Origin: Phycisphaerales bacterium UBA1910
GTDB lineage: Bacteria; Planctomycetota; Phycisphaerae; Phycisphaerales; UBA1924
DNA length: 22,895 nucleotides
Assembly: GCA_002337545.1 (NCBI GenBank)
Contig: DDGE01000012.1
Location: 54,078 to 76,972 of the forward strand
Direction of reading: 5' to 3'
The translations under genes and the position numbers were made by a program. This document shows positions 1-7,869 of the stretch, one piece after another (the first letter of the stretch is position 1; each line of letters starts with the position of its first letter). The notes under the pieces are model-generated. The model did not search any database. It had not been told where the DNA came from and saw only the letters and a list, made by a program, of their open reading frames with translations.

Positions 1-1528
1 CAAGCAAACCCATCGCGGAATCGAGCAGGCGACCCTTCCCGAAACGCTGATTCTCGAAGTCCGCGGCGTCCGTGATGCCGTCCGTGAACGCGATCAACAC
101 ATCGTTGGGCTGCAGCGGGATCTCGTTCATCGTGTACCGCTCGCCGGGGATCACGCCGACAACCATCCCCTCGCCCGCGATCTTGACCAGACCGTATCGC
201 CCGTGCTCATCGCGTCGCAGAAGCAGCGGCATATCGTGCCCCGCAACAACACTCGAGAGCACACGGGTCTCGGGGCAGATCGTCCCGTACCACATCGTGA
301 CAAACTCGGAAACAGTCGTGTCACGACACACCGCGTCGTTCGTGCGGTTCATCACGACATCCAGCGTCTCAGACAAGTCCGCGTAGGCACGCACCGTCGC
401 GCGAACAGCACTCATCAGCATGCCCGCAACAACCCCCTTGCCGACCACATCGCCCACAAGAATCCCGAGCTTGTCGTGCACCTTGAACAGGTCGTAGAAG
501 TCGCCGCCGATCTCTTGGCTCGGCTGATACTTCGCCGCGAGATCAATCCCGGCCAGCTTGGGGGTCACCTCGGGCAGCATCCGCTTCTGCACCGCACCCG
601 CGATACGCAGGGCACGCTGCGTGCGACGCTGCCGGGCCTGCATCTTGAGCAATCGCGCCTGCTCAACCGACGCAGCGGCTGATTCACCGATCGAGCGGAT
701 GAGCTTGCGCTCCGCGCTCGTGAACTTGCGAGGTTGACGCGAGTACAGGCGGATCACACCGATCGGCTGATCATCAAACACCATGCCCGTCCCGATGAAC
801 GCGGCAAGGTTCTCAGTCCGGCAATCATCCGGGACAAGCACACGCTCGTCCACACGCAGATCCGGGCTCGAGACGACCTCCCCGGCGAGGCAACGCCGAT
901 CAAACTCACGATCGATCGAGAGCGGGATGGGGTTGTCGAGCCAGCTGTCGCTCAGGCCGATGTCCGCGGACCGCTCGAGCTCGTTCTCGCGATCCACACG
1001 CGGGAGGGCCTCGGAATCCTCGGGCAGCAGCATGATCGCGCCCGCGTCGAGCCCCAGCACATCCAGCGCCATCTCAAGCGTGAGCCGCAGCGTGTCATGC
1101 ACGCGCCCGCCTCGCACAAGCAGCGAGCTGAGCCGGTAGAGCACACCGACCTCGCTGATCCGATACCGGAGATTCGCAACATCCGTGCACATCTCCCCGG
1201 CGGTCTTGGCAATCAGGTCCGCGATCTGATCGACCAACGCCGACTGCGACAGATCATGATCATGCGGATGCACGACGATCGTGCCCAGCTGCTCGTCCGA
1301 GACGATAACCGGGATCTCTCTCGATCCTTCAGGGATGGGCGAGATCACCCCGGGCGAATCACGGTACGACTCGGAATCAAGCACATACCCCTGCTCGTCG
1401 CGGAGTTCGATCCGCACACCCCCGAGCGTACTCAGTGATGCGCACAGGGAAGCGATGGTCCCGTGGGTCCAATAGTCACGCAGCGAATGCCCTGGTGTTG
1501 GCGCGAGTTCGGGAGCCGAGTTCTTCAT
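1..1528 (-). CDS. GAF-SpoIIE (PP2C-type) serine phosphatase, C-terminus cut by window edge
   Basis: RsbU/SpoIIE-like protein phosphatase, expected to remove phosphate from Ser/Thr of a regulatory partner such as an anti-sigma-factor antagonist. The frame is open from the ATG at 1528 to the window edge (509 residues seen, no stop). Residues 1-125 are an unassigned possible sensor region. Residues about 128-292 look like a GAF domain, followed by a short basic helix (293-310) that links to the catalytic domain from about 310. Metal-site motifs are visible: EIGGDFYD (339-346), VGDVVGKGV (358-366) and FTDGITDA (481-488), so the catalytic Asp residues are present. It starts 27 nt after the stop of the upstream secreted TPR-like gene, so co-transcription is likely. 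No good Shine-Dalgarno site is seen, which fits translational coupling. The target is not in view. Family assignment is firm; substrate and role are unknown. Confidence 0.9.
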   Translation of the reverse strand, partial: MKNSAPELAPTPGHSLRDYWTHGTIASLCASLSTLGGVRIELRDEQGYVLDSESYRDSPGVISPIPEGSREIPVIVSDEQLGTIVVHPHDHDLSQSALVDQIADLIAKTAGEMCTDVANLRYRISEVGVLYRLSSLLVRGGRVHDTLRLTLEMALDVLGLDAGAIMLLPEDSEALPRVDRENELERSADIGLSDSWLDNPIPLSIDREFDRRCLAGEVVSSPDLRVDERVLVPDDCRTENLAAFIGTGMVFDDQPIGVIRLYSRQPRKFTSAERKLIRSIGESAAASVEQARLLKMQARQRRTQRALRIAGAVQKRMLPEVTPKLAGIDLAAKYQPSQEIGGDFYDLFKVHDKLGILVGDVVGKGVVAGMLMSAVRATVRAYADLSETLDVVMNRTNDAVCRDTTVSEFVTMWYGTICPETRVLSSVVAGHDMPLLLRRDEHGRYGLVKIAGEGMVVGVIPGERYTMNEIPLQPNDVLIAFTDGITDAADFENQRFGKGRLLDSAMGLL

Positions 1529-1555
1529 GGATCGCGTCTGCGTTGCGCCCCTCGA

Positions 1556-3415
1556 TCAGGGCGTTTCCTCTTCGCCGGGGACTACCCAGAGCTGCTTGAG
1601 CAAACCCGCGAATCGTCGATCCGAATCCGTGCCCAGTTCTGAAACAACCTCGAGCCCCCGGTCGACCACGCCCTGATCACCAGACTGGTACCCGATGTAC
1701 GCGTAGAGCATCGCCGCAGATACACGAACGCGATCGCCCTCCAACGGACGGGTGCGGATCTCCATGTCAATGATCCCTGCCCGCTCGCCGAGACGCTTCT
1801 TCAGCGCCGCGATCCGCTCCGCGTCGGGCAGGAGCTTGTCCGAGTACCGCTGGGTGATGAGTTCGGGATTCTCCGAGTAGAGGGTCTGCATGTTGACAGA
1901 CGCACTCAGGAGCATCCCCGCACCGATCTGTGCGTGCAGACGCCCCTGCTGCGCAATCACATCGCGAGGACGAAGCGACAACGCCTGCGTGAACCGCTCC
2001 TCCGCATCGAAGTATCGGCCCGCCGTGATGAGTCGCTGCCCCATCACGATGTGCTTGGTGTACAGATCATCGTCGCTCTCGCCGGGCACGAGGAGCTGCT
2101 CCACCTCGTTGGCCGCGTTCCCCCGAAGGATCTCCATCGTCTCACGATCGATCGCGATCTTCGTCGGGTCGTTGAACTCGAACTCGCGGTTGAGATCCTC
2201 GAGACGCTTCTGCCCCTCGGTGAGCCGCTGACCCAGCGGGCTGTTCGAGTTGTCCGGGATCGAGATCGCCGAGCCCGGCCCGGTTGGCGTCCCCTTCTCG
2301 CCCTCCGTTTCATCACCCGCATTGCCAGACGCGGGATCCGTTGTCACCGGCGCGTTTGGATCCTTCGGCGCGTTCGGGTCTTCCTGCTGCTGGGTGCTCT
2401 GATCGCCGTAGAGGTGTCTGCGGATCTCATCCATCTGCCGGACAAGCCAGGCATCGTTGGATTCCTCGGGCTTGATCGTTGTGTTTGTGCCCTCCACCAT
2501 GCTCTCTTCACGCAGACTCTGGACGCGTTCACGCATCTGTGACACGAGCTCGTCGTACGAAGTCGTGACACGCGTGCTGGGCAAGCCGCCGGGCACGCCC
2601 GGGTCCGTGTCCGCATTCGCGGGACGCGCAACAAGCGGGTTGGTCTGCTTGGCTTTCTCATCCACCAGCGGCGTCGGTGTCACGCCCAGCAGCGGCGACG
2701 CCACAAGACCCACGGGGCGTTGATCGATCCCCTCCGAATACACGCTGATCAGCGAGGGCTGCATCGTGCTCGTGGTGTTGTAGGTCGAAGAGGACCGGAG
2801 CGTGCCCATCATCGATCCCGAATCCAGGCCGGTGATCATCGGATCCGTGGACAACGCCTGCCCCATCGGGTCGAGATCACGCTCCTCCTGATTGATCCCG
2901 ATCGTGACAGACTGCTGCTGACGCCCATCGAGATTCTGGAACGCCGCACCCGTCGAGTACATGTCGTCCCGCGTGTAGGAGAGGTTCCCGATCAGATTGC
3001 GAGGCGGCGCGGAACCCGTCGTCAGCGCGAACTGATACTGCAAGGCATCTGTGCCGCGGATCCCCATCCCGGCAAGCCCCGAGTAGAGCGAATCACGGCG
3101 GAATGCGAAGAGCGAATCGGAACCGAGATCCCCCGTAAACTCGCCCGCCGCCCGATACCCGATATCGCCGCGGAAACTCAGCCCGCCGGGCGCGTTGCCC
3201 GTCGCGATCGCGTTGCGAAACTTCAGCTCATCCACAAGGCTCGGACGCGTATAGGAGTTCTTGGTCCCGTACTGGCCCGGGTTCGCGTCCAGCGCCGTGC
3301 CATCACCCAGCGCATCCTGTGCACAAGCACCCGGACTCGAAATCGCGAGGAGCATCGCTGCCCCAGCAAGGGACAGGGTCATCATCGGCTTAGCTGTATG
3401 GGTCTTGATCGGCAT
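1556..3415 (-). CDS. Secreted/periplasmic TPR-like protein of unknown function
   Basis: A 619-residue protein I do not recognise as a named family. The N-terminus is a Sec signal peptide: basic start, hydrophobic stretch at about 11-27, and a likely signal peptidase I site after ACA (30-32). The middle (about 35-450) is low in recognisable structure, with a Pro/Thr/Gly/Asp-rich linker around 345-390. A TPR-like helical repeat is visible from about 452 to 505 (GRYFDAEERFTQALSLRP is a typical TPR helix pair core). The start is supported by an AGAAGG ribosome site just upstream and a TACAAT -10-like hexamer at 3442-3447. The SpoIIE phosphatase gene follows 27 nt downstream, which suggests an envelope protein co-expressed with a signalling phosphatase. 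The role could be envelope scaffolding or assembly; that is inference only. Confidence 0.8.
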   Translation of the reverse strand: MPIKTHTAKPMMTLSLAGAAMLLAISSPGACAQDALGDGTALDANPGQYGTKNSYTRPSLVDELKFRNAIATGNAPGGLSFRGDIGYRAAGEFTGDLGSDSLFAFRRDSLYSGLAGMGIRGTDALQYQFALTTGSAPPRNLIGNLSYTRDDMYSTGAAFQNLDGRQQQSVTIGINQEERDLDPMGQALSTDPMITGLDSGSMMGTLRSSSTYNTTSTMQPSLISVYSEGIDQRPVGLVASPLLGVTPTPLVDEKAKQTNPLVARPANADTDPGVPGGLPSTRVTTSYDELVSQMRERVQSLREESMVEGTNTTIKPEESNDAWLVRQMDEIRRHLYGDQSTQQQEDPNAPKDPNAPVTTDPASGNAGDETEGEKGTPTGPGSAISIPDNSNSPLGQRLTEGQKRLEDLNREFEFNDPTKIAIDRETMEILRGNAANEVEQLLVPGESDDDLYTKHIVMGQRLITAGRYFDAEERFTQALSLRPRDVIAQQGRLHAQIGAGMLLSASVNMQTLYSENPELITQRYSDKLLPDAERIAALKKRLGERAGIIDMEIRTRPLEGDRVRVSAAMLYAYIGYQSGDQGVVDRGLEVVSELGTDSDRRFAGLLKQLWVVPGEEETP

Positions 3416-3441
3416 ATCGCACCTTCTTTCATCCGCACCGT

Positions 3442-3447
3442 ATTGTA
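3442..3447 (-). promoter_or_regulatory. Candidate -10 element for the TPR-like/SpoIIE operon
   Basis: TACAAT on the minus strand, 26 nt before the ATG at 3415, followed by an AGAAGG ribosome site. No convincing -35 hexamer is present at 16-18 bp, so this is only a candidate. Confidence 0.35.
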
Positions 3448-3514
3448 CTCGGCTGATACGGTGATCGGTTCGGAGAAATCACGCGCATGGCATGCGAGAA
3501 GTGCTCAGATCAAG

Positions 3515-3538
3515 AAAAAACCCCGCAACGCGGGGTTT
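3515..3538 (-). terminator. Rho-independent terminator of the ECF sigma/anti-sigma operon
   Basis: AAACCCCGC and GCGGGGTTT form a 9-bp stem (3518-3526 with 3530-3538) around an AAC loop. On the minus strand it is followed by six T (3520-3515). It lies 20 nt after the anti-sigma stop codon. Confidence 0.85.
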
Positions 3539-3557
3539 GAGAAGCTTGGGGGTACAT

Positions 3558-4538
3558 TCAGATCGAGTCAAGCTGGTCCGGAGCGTTCATGATCGATCGG
3601 ACGATCGCACATGTCTCATCCGTCGCCTCGGAAACGAGCACATACTGGATGCCGTCGTTCACCCACATAAACAGACTCACACCGGCATCCGCACAGGCCT
3701 TGGAGTTGACCGAATAGGTGACATTCTCATCCATTTTGAGCTCGCCCGGGTCCGGAGCGATAAAAAGACTCAGCGCGATCCGGTTCCCGCTCGCATCCGT
3801 CGCGTCGAAACGCAGGTGGGCCGAGTGCGTCGTCATCGGAACATGGCAGGCACCCCCGCCATAGAACTCCACGCGGTCTGCATGACCACTCAGATCGGGC
3901 GTCGTGACCGGGCGCTGGAACTGCTCAGAGAAATGCGAAACCGCGCTGGCGATATCACGCTCAGTAAACTTCCTGTCCGCGGCATCCTCGACGCAGCATC
4001 GGTTGTGCTCACGGAGCACAAACTCACCAACACGCTCGGGATAGCTCACCTGACCGATTTGGGGAATCAGTCCATTGTTTGACGAGATCAGGTTCGTGCT
4101 CTGCCAGATCAGCACACCCGCCACGCTCAGCAGCAGCACCGCGGCGATCGCCATCATCGGCGATCGCGCCCAGAACGACCGCTTCGTCGTATAGGTTCCT
4201 GCGCCCTCGATCCGATCGGCGTACCCATCCGCATCAGAGGAAGCGGCCTCGCCGGTCCCCGCAACAATCGCACCAACGCGATCACGCAGCGCCTGCGGGC
4301 AGCACGGCTTCACCATCGCCGTCTTGCAGCAGGCGCGGAGCATCTCCTCGAACTGATGCTGAGAATCCGCTTCGGGGTGCTCTGCGAGCAGATCACCAAG
4401 GCGGGTACACTGCTCAGGGGTGAGCTCGCCGTCAGCGCATGCGCGAAGAAGCGCCGCGATGTTGACCGGCGACTCATCAAAGAGCGCATCAATGAACGCG
4501 TCCTGTGCGTGTTCGTGATGGGACTGTTCGTGTGTCAT
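3558..4538 (-). CDS. Membrane anti-sigma factor, Cys-rich, partner of the adjacent ECF sigma factor
   Basis: A 326-residue single-pass membrane protein. Residues 1-125 are cytoplasmic and resemble an anti-sigma domain: ADGELTPEQ (35-43) and a PQALRDRV segment (81-88) are in the usual order. One transmembrane helix is at about 128-145. The rest (about 146-326) is a predicted extracytoplasmic domain with a YGGGACHVP segment (226-234), like the sensor end of other transmembrane anti-sigma factors. The canonical zinc finger (His-x3-Cys-x2-Cys) is not seen; instead there are Cys pairs at 70-71 and 79-80, plus CC at 181-182 and further single Cys residues. It lies 42 nt downstream of the sigma gene and ends at a strong terminator, so the two form one unit. 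The function is inferred from position and layout. Redox or metal sensing is a guess based on the Cys content. Confidence 0.8.
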   Translation of the reverse strand: MTHEQSHHEHAQDAFIDALFDESPVNIAALLRACADGELTPEQCTRLGDLLAEHPEADSQHQFEEMLRACCKTAMVKPCCPQALRDRVGAIVAGTGEAASSDADGYADRIEGAGTYTTKRSFWARSPMMAIAAVLLLSVAGVLIWQSTNLISSNNGLIPQIGQVSYPERVGEFVLREHNRCCVEDAADRKFTERDIASAVSHFSEQFQRPVTTPDLSGHADRVEFYGGGACHVPMTTHSAHLRFDATDASGNRIALSLFIAPDPGELKMDENVTYSVNSKACADAGVSLFMWVNDGIQYVLVSEATDETCAIVRSIMNAPDQLDSI

Positions 4539-4580
4539 CGTCGATTCGTACTCCAGATCATCCCTCTATGCCCTAACAAA

Positions 4581-5192
4581 TCATTCATTCTCACTCGCGG
4601 CCTGGTGGTACCGAAGCCCGAGCTCATTCACAATCTCGTCGTCGCTCATCAGCGCATCGCTCAGAAGCTTACGCGCACGGTGCAGACGGCTCATCACCGT
4701 CCCGATGGGCACCTCGATGATCTCTGCGATCTCGCGGTACTTGAGCCCATCAACACCCCAGAGCATGAGCACCTCGCGGTACTCGTCCTTCAAACCATCG
4801 ATGGCCGATTTCAATCGCCCGTCGACATGCTCCCAGTTCAGATCGCCCTGATCCCAAACCGGAGGCGCTTCATCAGGAAGAGACTCTGTCGAAGATTCAT
4901 CAAAGAACGAATCCACGCTCGTTGGCTGCCGAGACTGCTTCTTGATCCGTGTATAAAACACATTGTGGCAGATCGCGAACAGCCAGGATCTCATCCCCCC
5001 GGAGCCCGAGGTCGGATCATCCGGATCACTCTTGTCTTCGAAACGCTCGATCGTCCCTGGACGGAACGCTCGGGTATACACCTCCTGAACAAGCTCCTCG
5101 GCTTCCTCAGGACGGCGAGCAAGATGCATCGCCATGCGATACACAGCATCCAAGTGCTCAAGGGCGAGTTGTTCGAACTTCTGACGCTCCAA
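4581..5192 (-). CDS. ECF-type RNA polymerase sigma factor
   Basis: Sigma-70 family, extracytoplasmic-function group. It directs RNA polymerase to a stress or envelope regulon under control of the anti-sigma factor downstream. Region 2 is at the N-terminus (QLALEHLDAVYRMAMHLAR, then EELVQEVYTRAF and SWLFAICHNVF). Region 4 is in the second half (GLKDEYREVLMLWGVDGL, REIAEIIEVPIGTVMSRLHRA), ending in an acidic tail. The frame extends upstream to an ATG at 5258, but that ATG lies inside a perfect TATAAT hexamer (5257-5262). The extra 22 residues (Cys/Arg-rich) do not look like sigma region 2. I therefore prefer the TTG at 5192, preceded by AGAAGAAGG with 8 nt spacing, giving about 203 residues, which is usual for the family. 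If the ATG were used the protein would have 225 residues. Confidence 0.92.
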   Translation of the reverse strand: MERQKFEQLALEHLDAVYRMAMHLARRPEEAEELVQEVYTRAFRPGTIERFEDKSDPDDPTSGSGGMRSWLFAICHNVFYTRIKKQSRQPTSVDSFFDESSTESLPDEAPPVWDQGDLNWEHVDGRLKSAIDGLKDEYREVLMLWGVDGLKYREIAEIIEVPIGTVMSRLHRARKLLSDALMSDDEIVNELGLRYHQAASENE

Positions 5193-5200
5193 ACGGTCCG

Positions 5201-5210
5201 CCCTTCTTCT
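5201..5210 (-). promoter_or_regulatory. Ribosome binding site supporting a TTG start for the ECF sigma factor
   Basis: AGAAGAAGGG on the minus strand; its AAGGG is 8 nt before the TTG at 5192. This decides the start in favour of TTG over the ATG at 5258. Confidence 0.5.
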
Positions 5211-5256
5211 CTCAAGAAAACCACCACAAACACACGCGTATTCCGGGGGGAAACGC

Positions 5257-5285
5257 ATTATAGTGCAGAACGATCAGTTAGGTTC
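5257..5285 (-). promoter_or_regulatory. Candidate promoter of the ECF sigma operon
   Basis: A perfect TATAAT (5262-5257, minus strand) with GAACCT 17 bp upstream (5285-5280). The -35 does not match TTGACA but resembles the GAAC-type -35 of some ECF promoters, so autoregulation is possible. The -10 overlaps the distal ATG of the frame. The start at 5192 would leave a leader of about 55-60 nt. Confidence 0.4.
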
Positions 5286-5357
5286 TTCACTTCTCGGACG
5301 AATCCAACAACCACCCCCGTTTAACCCCAAATCACGCCAATGCGGATTCATCGATTC

Positions 5358-5363
5358 TACAAT
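5358..5363 (+). promoter_or_regulatory. Candidate -10 element of metG (leaderless start)
   Basis: TACAAT ends 8 nt before the metG ATG, so transcription would begin at or next to the start codon. No Shine-Dalgarno sequence precedes metG, which fits a leaderless mRNA. A -35 hexamer is not recognisable. Confidence 0.4.
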
Positions 5364-5371
5364 CCAAACAG

Positions 5372-7096
5372 ATGAGCACCGACCAGACCAACCAGAAGCC
5401 GTACTACATCACCACCCCGATCTACTATGTCAACGATCGCCCGCACATCGGGCATTGCTACACCACGCTGATCGCCGATGTCGCCGCACGCGCCCAGCGA
5501 CTCGTCGGGCGAGACACCTTCTTCCTCACCGGCACCGACGAACACGCCGAAAAGGTCTCCAAAACCGCGATCGAGAACGATAAAACCCCCTACGAGTGGG
5601 CGACGATCAACGCCGAACGCTTCAAAGACGCCTTCGCGTTCATGAACTTCAGCAACGACGATTTCGTCCGCACCACCGAAGATCGCCACATCACCCGCGC
5701 CAGCGCCTACATCAAAAAGCTCATGGACCAGGGCGATATCGAGCTGGGCGACTACGAGGGCTGGTACGACCCCTCACAAGAGGAATACCTCACCGAGACC
5801 GTCGCCAAAGAGCACGACTACAACTCCCCCGTCACCGGCAAACCACTCGAAAAACGCGTCGAGCAAAACTACTTCTTCCGCCTCGATAAATACGAAGACT
5901 GGCTCCGCGAACAGATCGAGTCGGGCGCGATCCGCATCCTCCCAGAAGCTCGCAAAAACGAAACACTCGGACGCCTCAAGCAGGGACTCATGAAGGTCCC
6001 CGTCTCTCGAAAAATCAAAGAAGGCGACCCCGACTGGGGCATCAGGATGCCCGGCGACGATTCTCACCGCATCTATGTCTGGATCGAAGCCCTCTGCAAC
6101 TACCGCTCCACCGTCGATACCGACGAACGCCACAAATACTGGGACGGCGAGGTCGTGCACCTCATGGCCAAGGACATCCTCTGGTTCCACGCCGTCATCT
6201 GGCCCGCCATGCTCCACGCCCTGGGCGAGAAGATCCCCGACACCGTCTACGCCCACGCCTACTGGATCAGCGAGGGCACCAAGATGTCCAAGTCCCTGGG
6301 CAACTTCATCGAGATCGACCAGCTCCGCGCCTACGCCGACCGCTACTCGCTCGACGCCGTCCGCTGGTTCCTCACCACCCAGGGCCCGCTGGGCGCCAAC
6401 GACGCCGACTTCGCGCACGCACGCTTCATCGAGGTCTACAACGCCGACCTGGCCAACTCCATCGGCAACTCCATGAGCCGCGTGGGAAACATGGTCAACA
6501 AGTACTTCGACGGCGAGATCACACGCACCTGCAACGGCGAGTTCGGCTTCGAGGGCGGCAAAGCACTCCAGCTCGCCATCCAGGCACTCGACGACGCAGG
6601 CAAATCCCCAGACGACCCATCACGCACCTTCGACTTCGAGACCATGACCTCAAAGGCCCTCGATGAAGCCACGGACGCGCTCGCCAGACTCGACCTTGAA
6701 GCCATGCTCGCCGCCGGTCGCTCCATCGTCCGCTATGTCGACGACTTCATTTCCTACAGCGCACCCTTCACCCTCGCCAAGCGCGTGGGCGAGCTCGAGC
6801 ACGCCGAAAAAGCCCTCGCCACCATCCTCTACAGCTGCGCCGAAGCCCTCCGCATCGCCTCGCTGATCCTCAGCCCCGCCATGCCCGAAAAGATGGCTCA
6901 GCTCTGGCGCGACTGGAACTGCAACCACCTGACCGACCCCAACGACCACGCATCCGGCTTCGTCGCCCCACTGAGCGAACTCGCCAGATGGACCGGCGAG
7001 CACTCCCTACGCGTCGGGCAGACCATCAGCAAGGGCGAGGTCATGTTCATGCGCGCCGACGCCAAAGAGCCCGCACCGGGGACCGAGCCCGCCTGA
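5372..7096 (+). CDS. metG: Methionyl-tRNA synthetase
   Basis: Charges tRNA-Met with methionine using ATP, in the cytoplasm. This is a class I synthetase of 574 residues. The Rossmann fold opens with YYITTPIYYVNDRPHIGH, so the HIGH motif is at 25-28, and KMSKS is at 304-308. The connective region (GWYDPSQEEYLTE, 130-142) lacks the Cys residues of the zinc-knuckle forms. The predicted enzyme is therefore the zinc-free type, as in Bacillus. The usual C-terminal EMAP-like tRNA-binding domain found in longer homologues is absent. The ATG at 5372 has no ribosome site but has TACAAT 8 nt upstream. The stop overlaps the start of the next gene (TGATG). This is a housekeeping gene with no sign of damage. 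Confidence 0.97.
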   Translation: MSTDQTNQKPYYITTPIYYVNDRPHIGHCYTTLIADVAARAQRLVGRDTFFLTGTDEHAEKVSKTAIENDKTPYEWATINAERFKDAFAFMNFSNDDFVRTTEDRHITRASAYIKKLMDQGDIELGDYEGWYDPSQEEYLTETVAKEHDYNSPVTGKPLEKRVEQNYFFRLDKYEDWLREQIESGAIRILPEARKNETLGRLKQGLMKVPVSRKIKEGDPDWGIRMPGDDSHRIYVWIEALCNYRSTVDTDERHKYWDGEVVHLMAKDILWFHAVIWPAMLHALGEKIPDTVYAHAYWISEGTKMSKSLGNFIEIDQLRAYADRYSLDAVRWFLTTQGPLGANDADFAHARFIEVYNADLANSIGNSMSRVGNMVNKYFDGEITRTCNGEFGFEGGKALQLAIQALDDAGKSPDDPSRTFDFETMTSKALDEATDALARLDLEAMLAAGRSIVRYVDDFISYSAPFTLAKRVGELEHAEKALATILYSCAEALRIASLILSPAMPEKMAQLWRDWNCNHLTDPNDHASGFVAPLSELARWTGEHSLRVGQTISKGEVMFMRADAKEPAPGTEPA

Positions 7097-7692
7097 TGCT
7101 CAAGATCGGTTCGTTCCATTCCTCTGCATTTGCACACCTCGCAGCGGCACACCTGCGCGAGAACGGGCTCATGGCCGGCGTTATCGACGGCTCCATGTCC
7201 GCGATCACCCATGTGATGGCGAGCACACTCAACAAGGGCGCATACGAACTGGTCATCCCCAGCAAACGAAACGAGACGCTCGCGCGAGAACTCCTCAAGC
7301 AGTTCGAAACCAACCCGCCCGAGATCGATCCCGATTGGGAAAACGATATCGCACCGGACCTCTCCAAGCTCGACCGCAAGCTCATCCCAAACTGCCCCGG
7401 CTGCGACTGGCCCATCATGATCGCACGCCCACTCGGCCCCTGCCAGCGCTGCGGCACAAAGTACGATGTCCTGGACATGATCTTCCAGACCCACGGCCCG
7501 GAAGCCCTCGCCCCCTGCTACGAGACCGAGCCACCGCTCGCCAACATGACCGACGCACAGGTCTGCGACATCGCCATCGACTGCCCCGCCTGCAGCTACC
7601 CCCTCGACGGGCTGGGCGTGCGCGGGCACTGCCCCGAATGCGGAGCGCGTTTCGATCGACGCGAACTCTTCAACGGCCTGCTGGGGGCATAA
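7096..7692 (+). CDS. DUF2007-like N-terminus with two zinc ribbons, unknown function
   Basis: A 198-residue protein starting at the ATG that shares one base with the metG stop (TGATG), so it is translationally coupled to metG. Residues 1-70 resemble the small DUF2007 alpha/beta domain (HLAAAHLRENGLMAGVIDG, then a Tyr-Glu-Leu-Val-Ile strand), which is often annotated as a putative signal-transducing domain. The second half has two Cys4 zinc-ribbon pairs: CPGC (100-103) with CQRC (116-119), and CPAC (163-166) with CPEC (179-182). The longer reading with an upstream start at 6988 would overlap metG by more than 100 nt and is rejected. The exact role is unknown. The coupling to metG suggests co-expression but does not prove a role in translation. 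Confidence 0.85.
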   Translation: MLKIGSFHSSAFAHLAAAHLRENGLMAGVIDGSMSAITHVMASTLNKGAYELVIPSKRNETLARELLKQFETNPPEIDPDWENDIAPDLSKLDRKLIPNCPGCDWPIMIARPLGPCQRCGTKYDVLDMIFQTHGPEALAPCYETEPPLANMTDAQVCDIAIDCPACSYPLDGLGVRGHCPECGARFDRRELFNGLLGA

Positions 7693-7869
7693 CCCCCGCC
7701 GGACACAGCCCCCGCACACCCCCTACATCCGAACCCACCCAAGTGCGTCAAACACCCCAATAACGCCTGAAACTGGCACCAATTCCGCCCTGCTCCCAAG
7801 TCCTGATTCAACAGGGCCCCCCATATGTCGAAATCTACTGTGCGATCCGACACACAGGAGATCGACTCT
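7693..7869. other. Intergenic gap between the zinc-ribbon gene and the HDOD gene
   Basis: No gene, hairpin terminator or clear promoter is seen. The first part is C-rich on the plus strand. An in-frame ATG at 7825 could extend the HDOD protein by 15 residues, but it lacks a ribosome site. The AGGAG at 7856-7860 sets the start at 7870. Confidence 0.5.
7856..7860 (+). promoter_or_regulatory. Ribosome binding site that decides the HDOD protein start
   Basis: AGGAG, 9 nt before the ATG at 7870. The alternative ATG at 7825 has no such site. Confidence 0.6.

Noticed and set aside
2720..3592. Plus-strand open frame of 290 codons opposite the TPR-like gene
   Set aside because: It is Arg/His-rich shadow composition. 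The minus-strand gene has a signal peptide, a ribosome site and a TPR-like region.
5774..6418. Minus-strand open frame of 214 codons inside metG
   Set aside because: Val/Gly/Asp-rich antisense shadow of a C-ending codon gene; metG is certain.
6988..7095. Upstream extension of the zinc-ribbon gene into metG
   Set aside because: It would overlap metG by more than 100 nt. The ATG at 7096 gives a normal coupled start, and the extra residues are Arg-rich shadow sequence.
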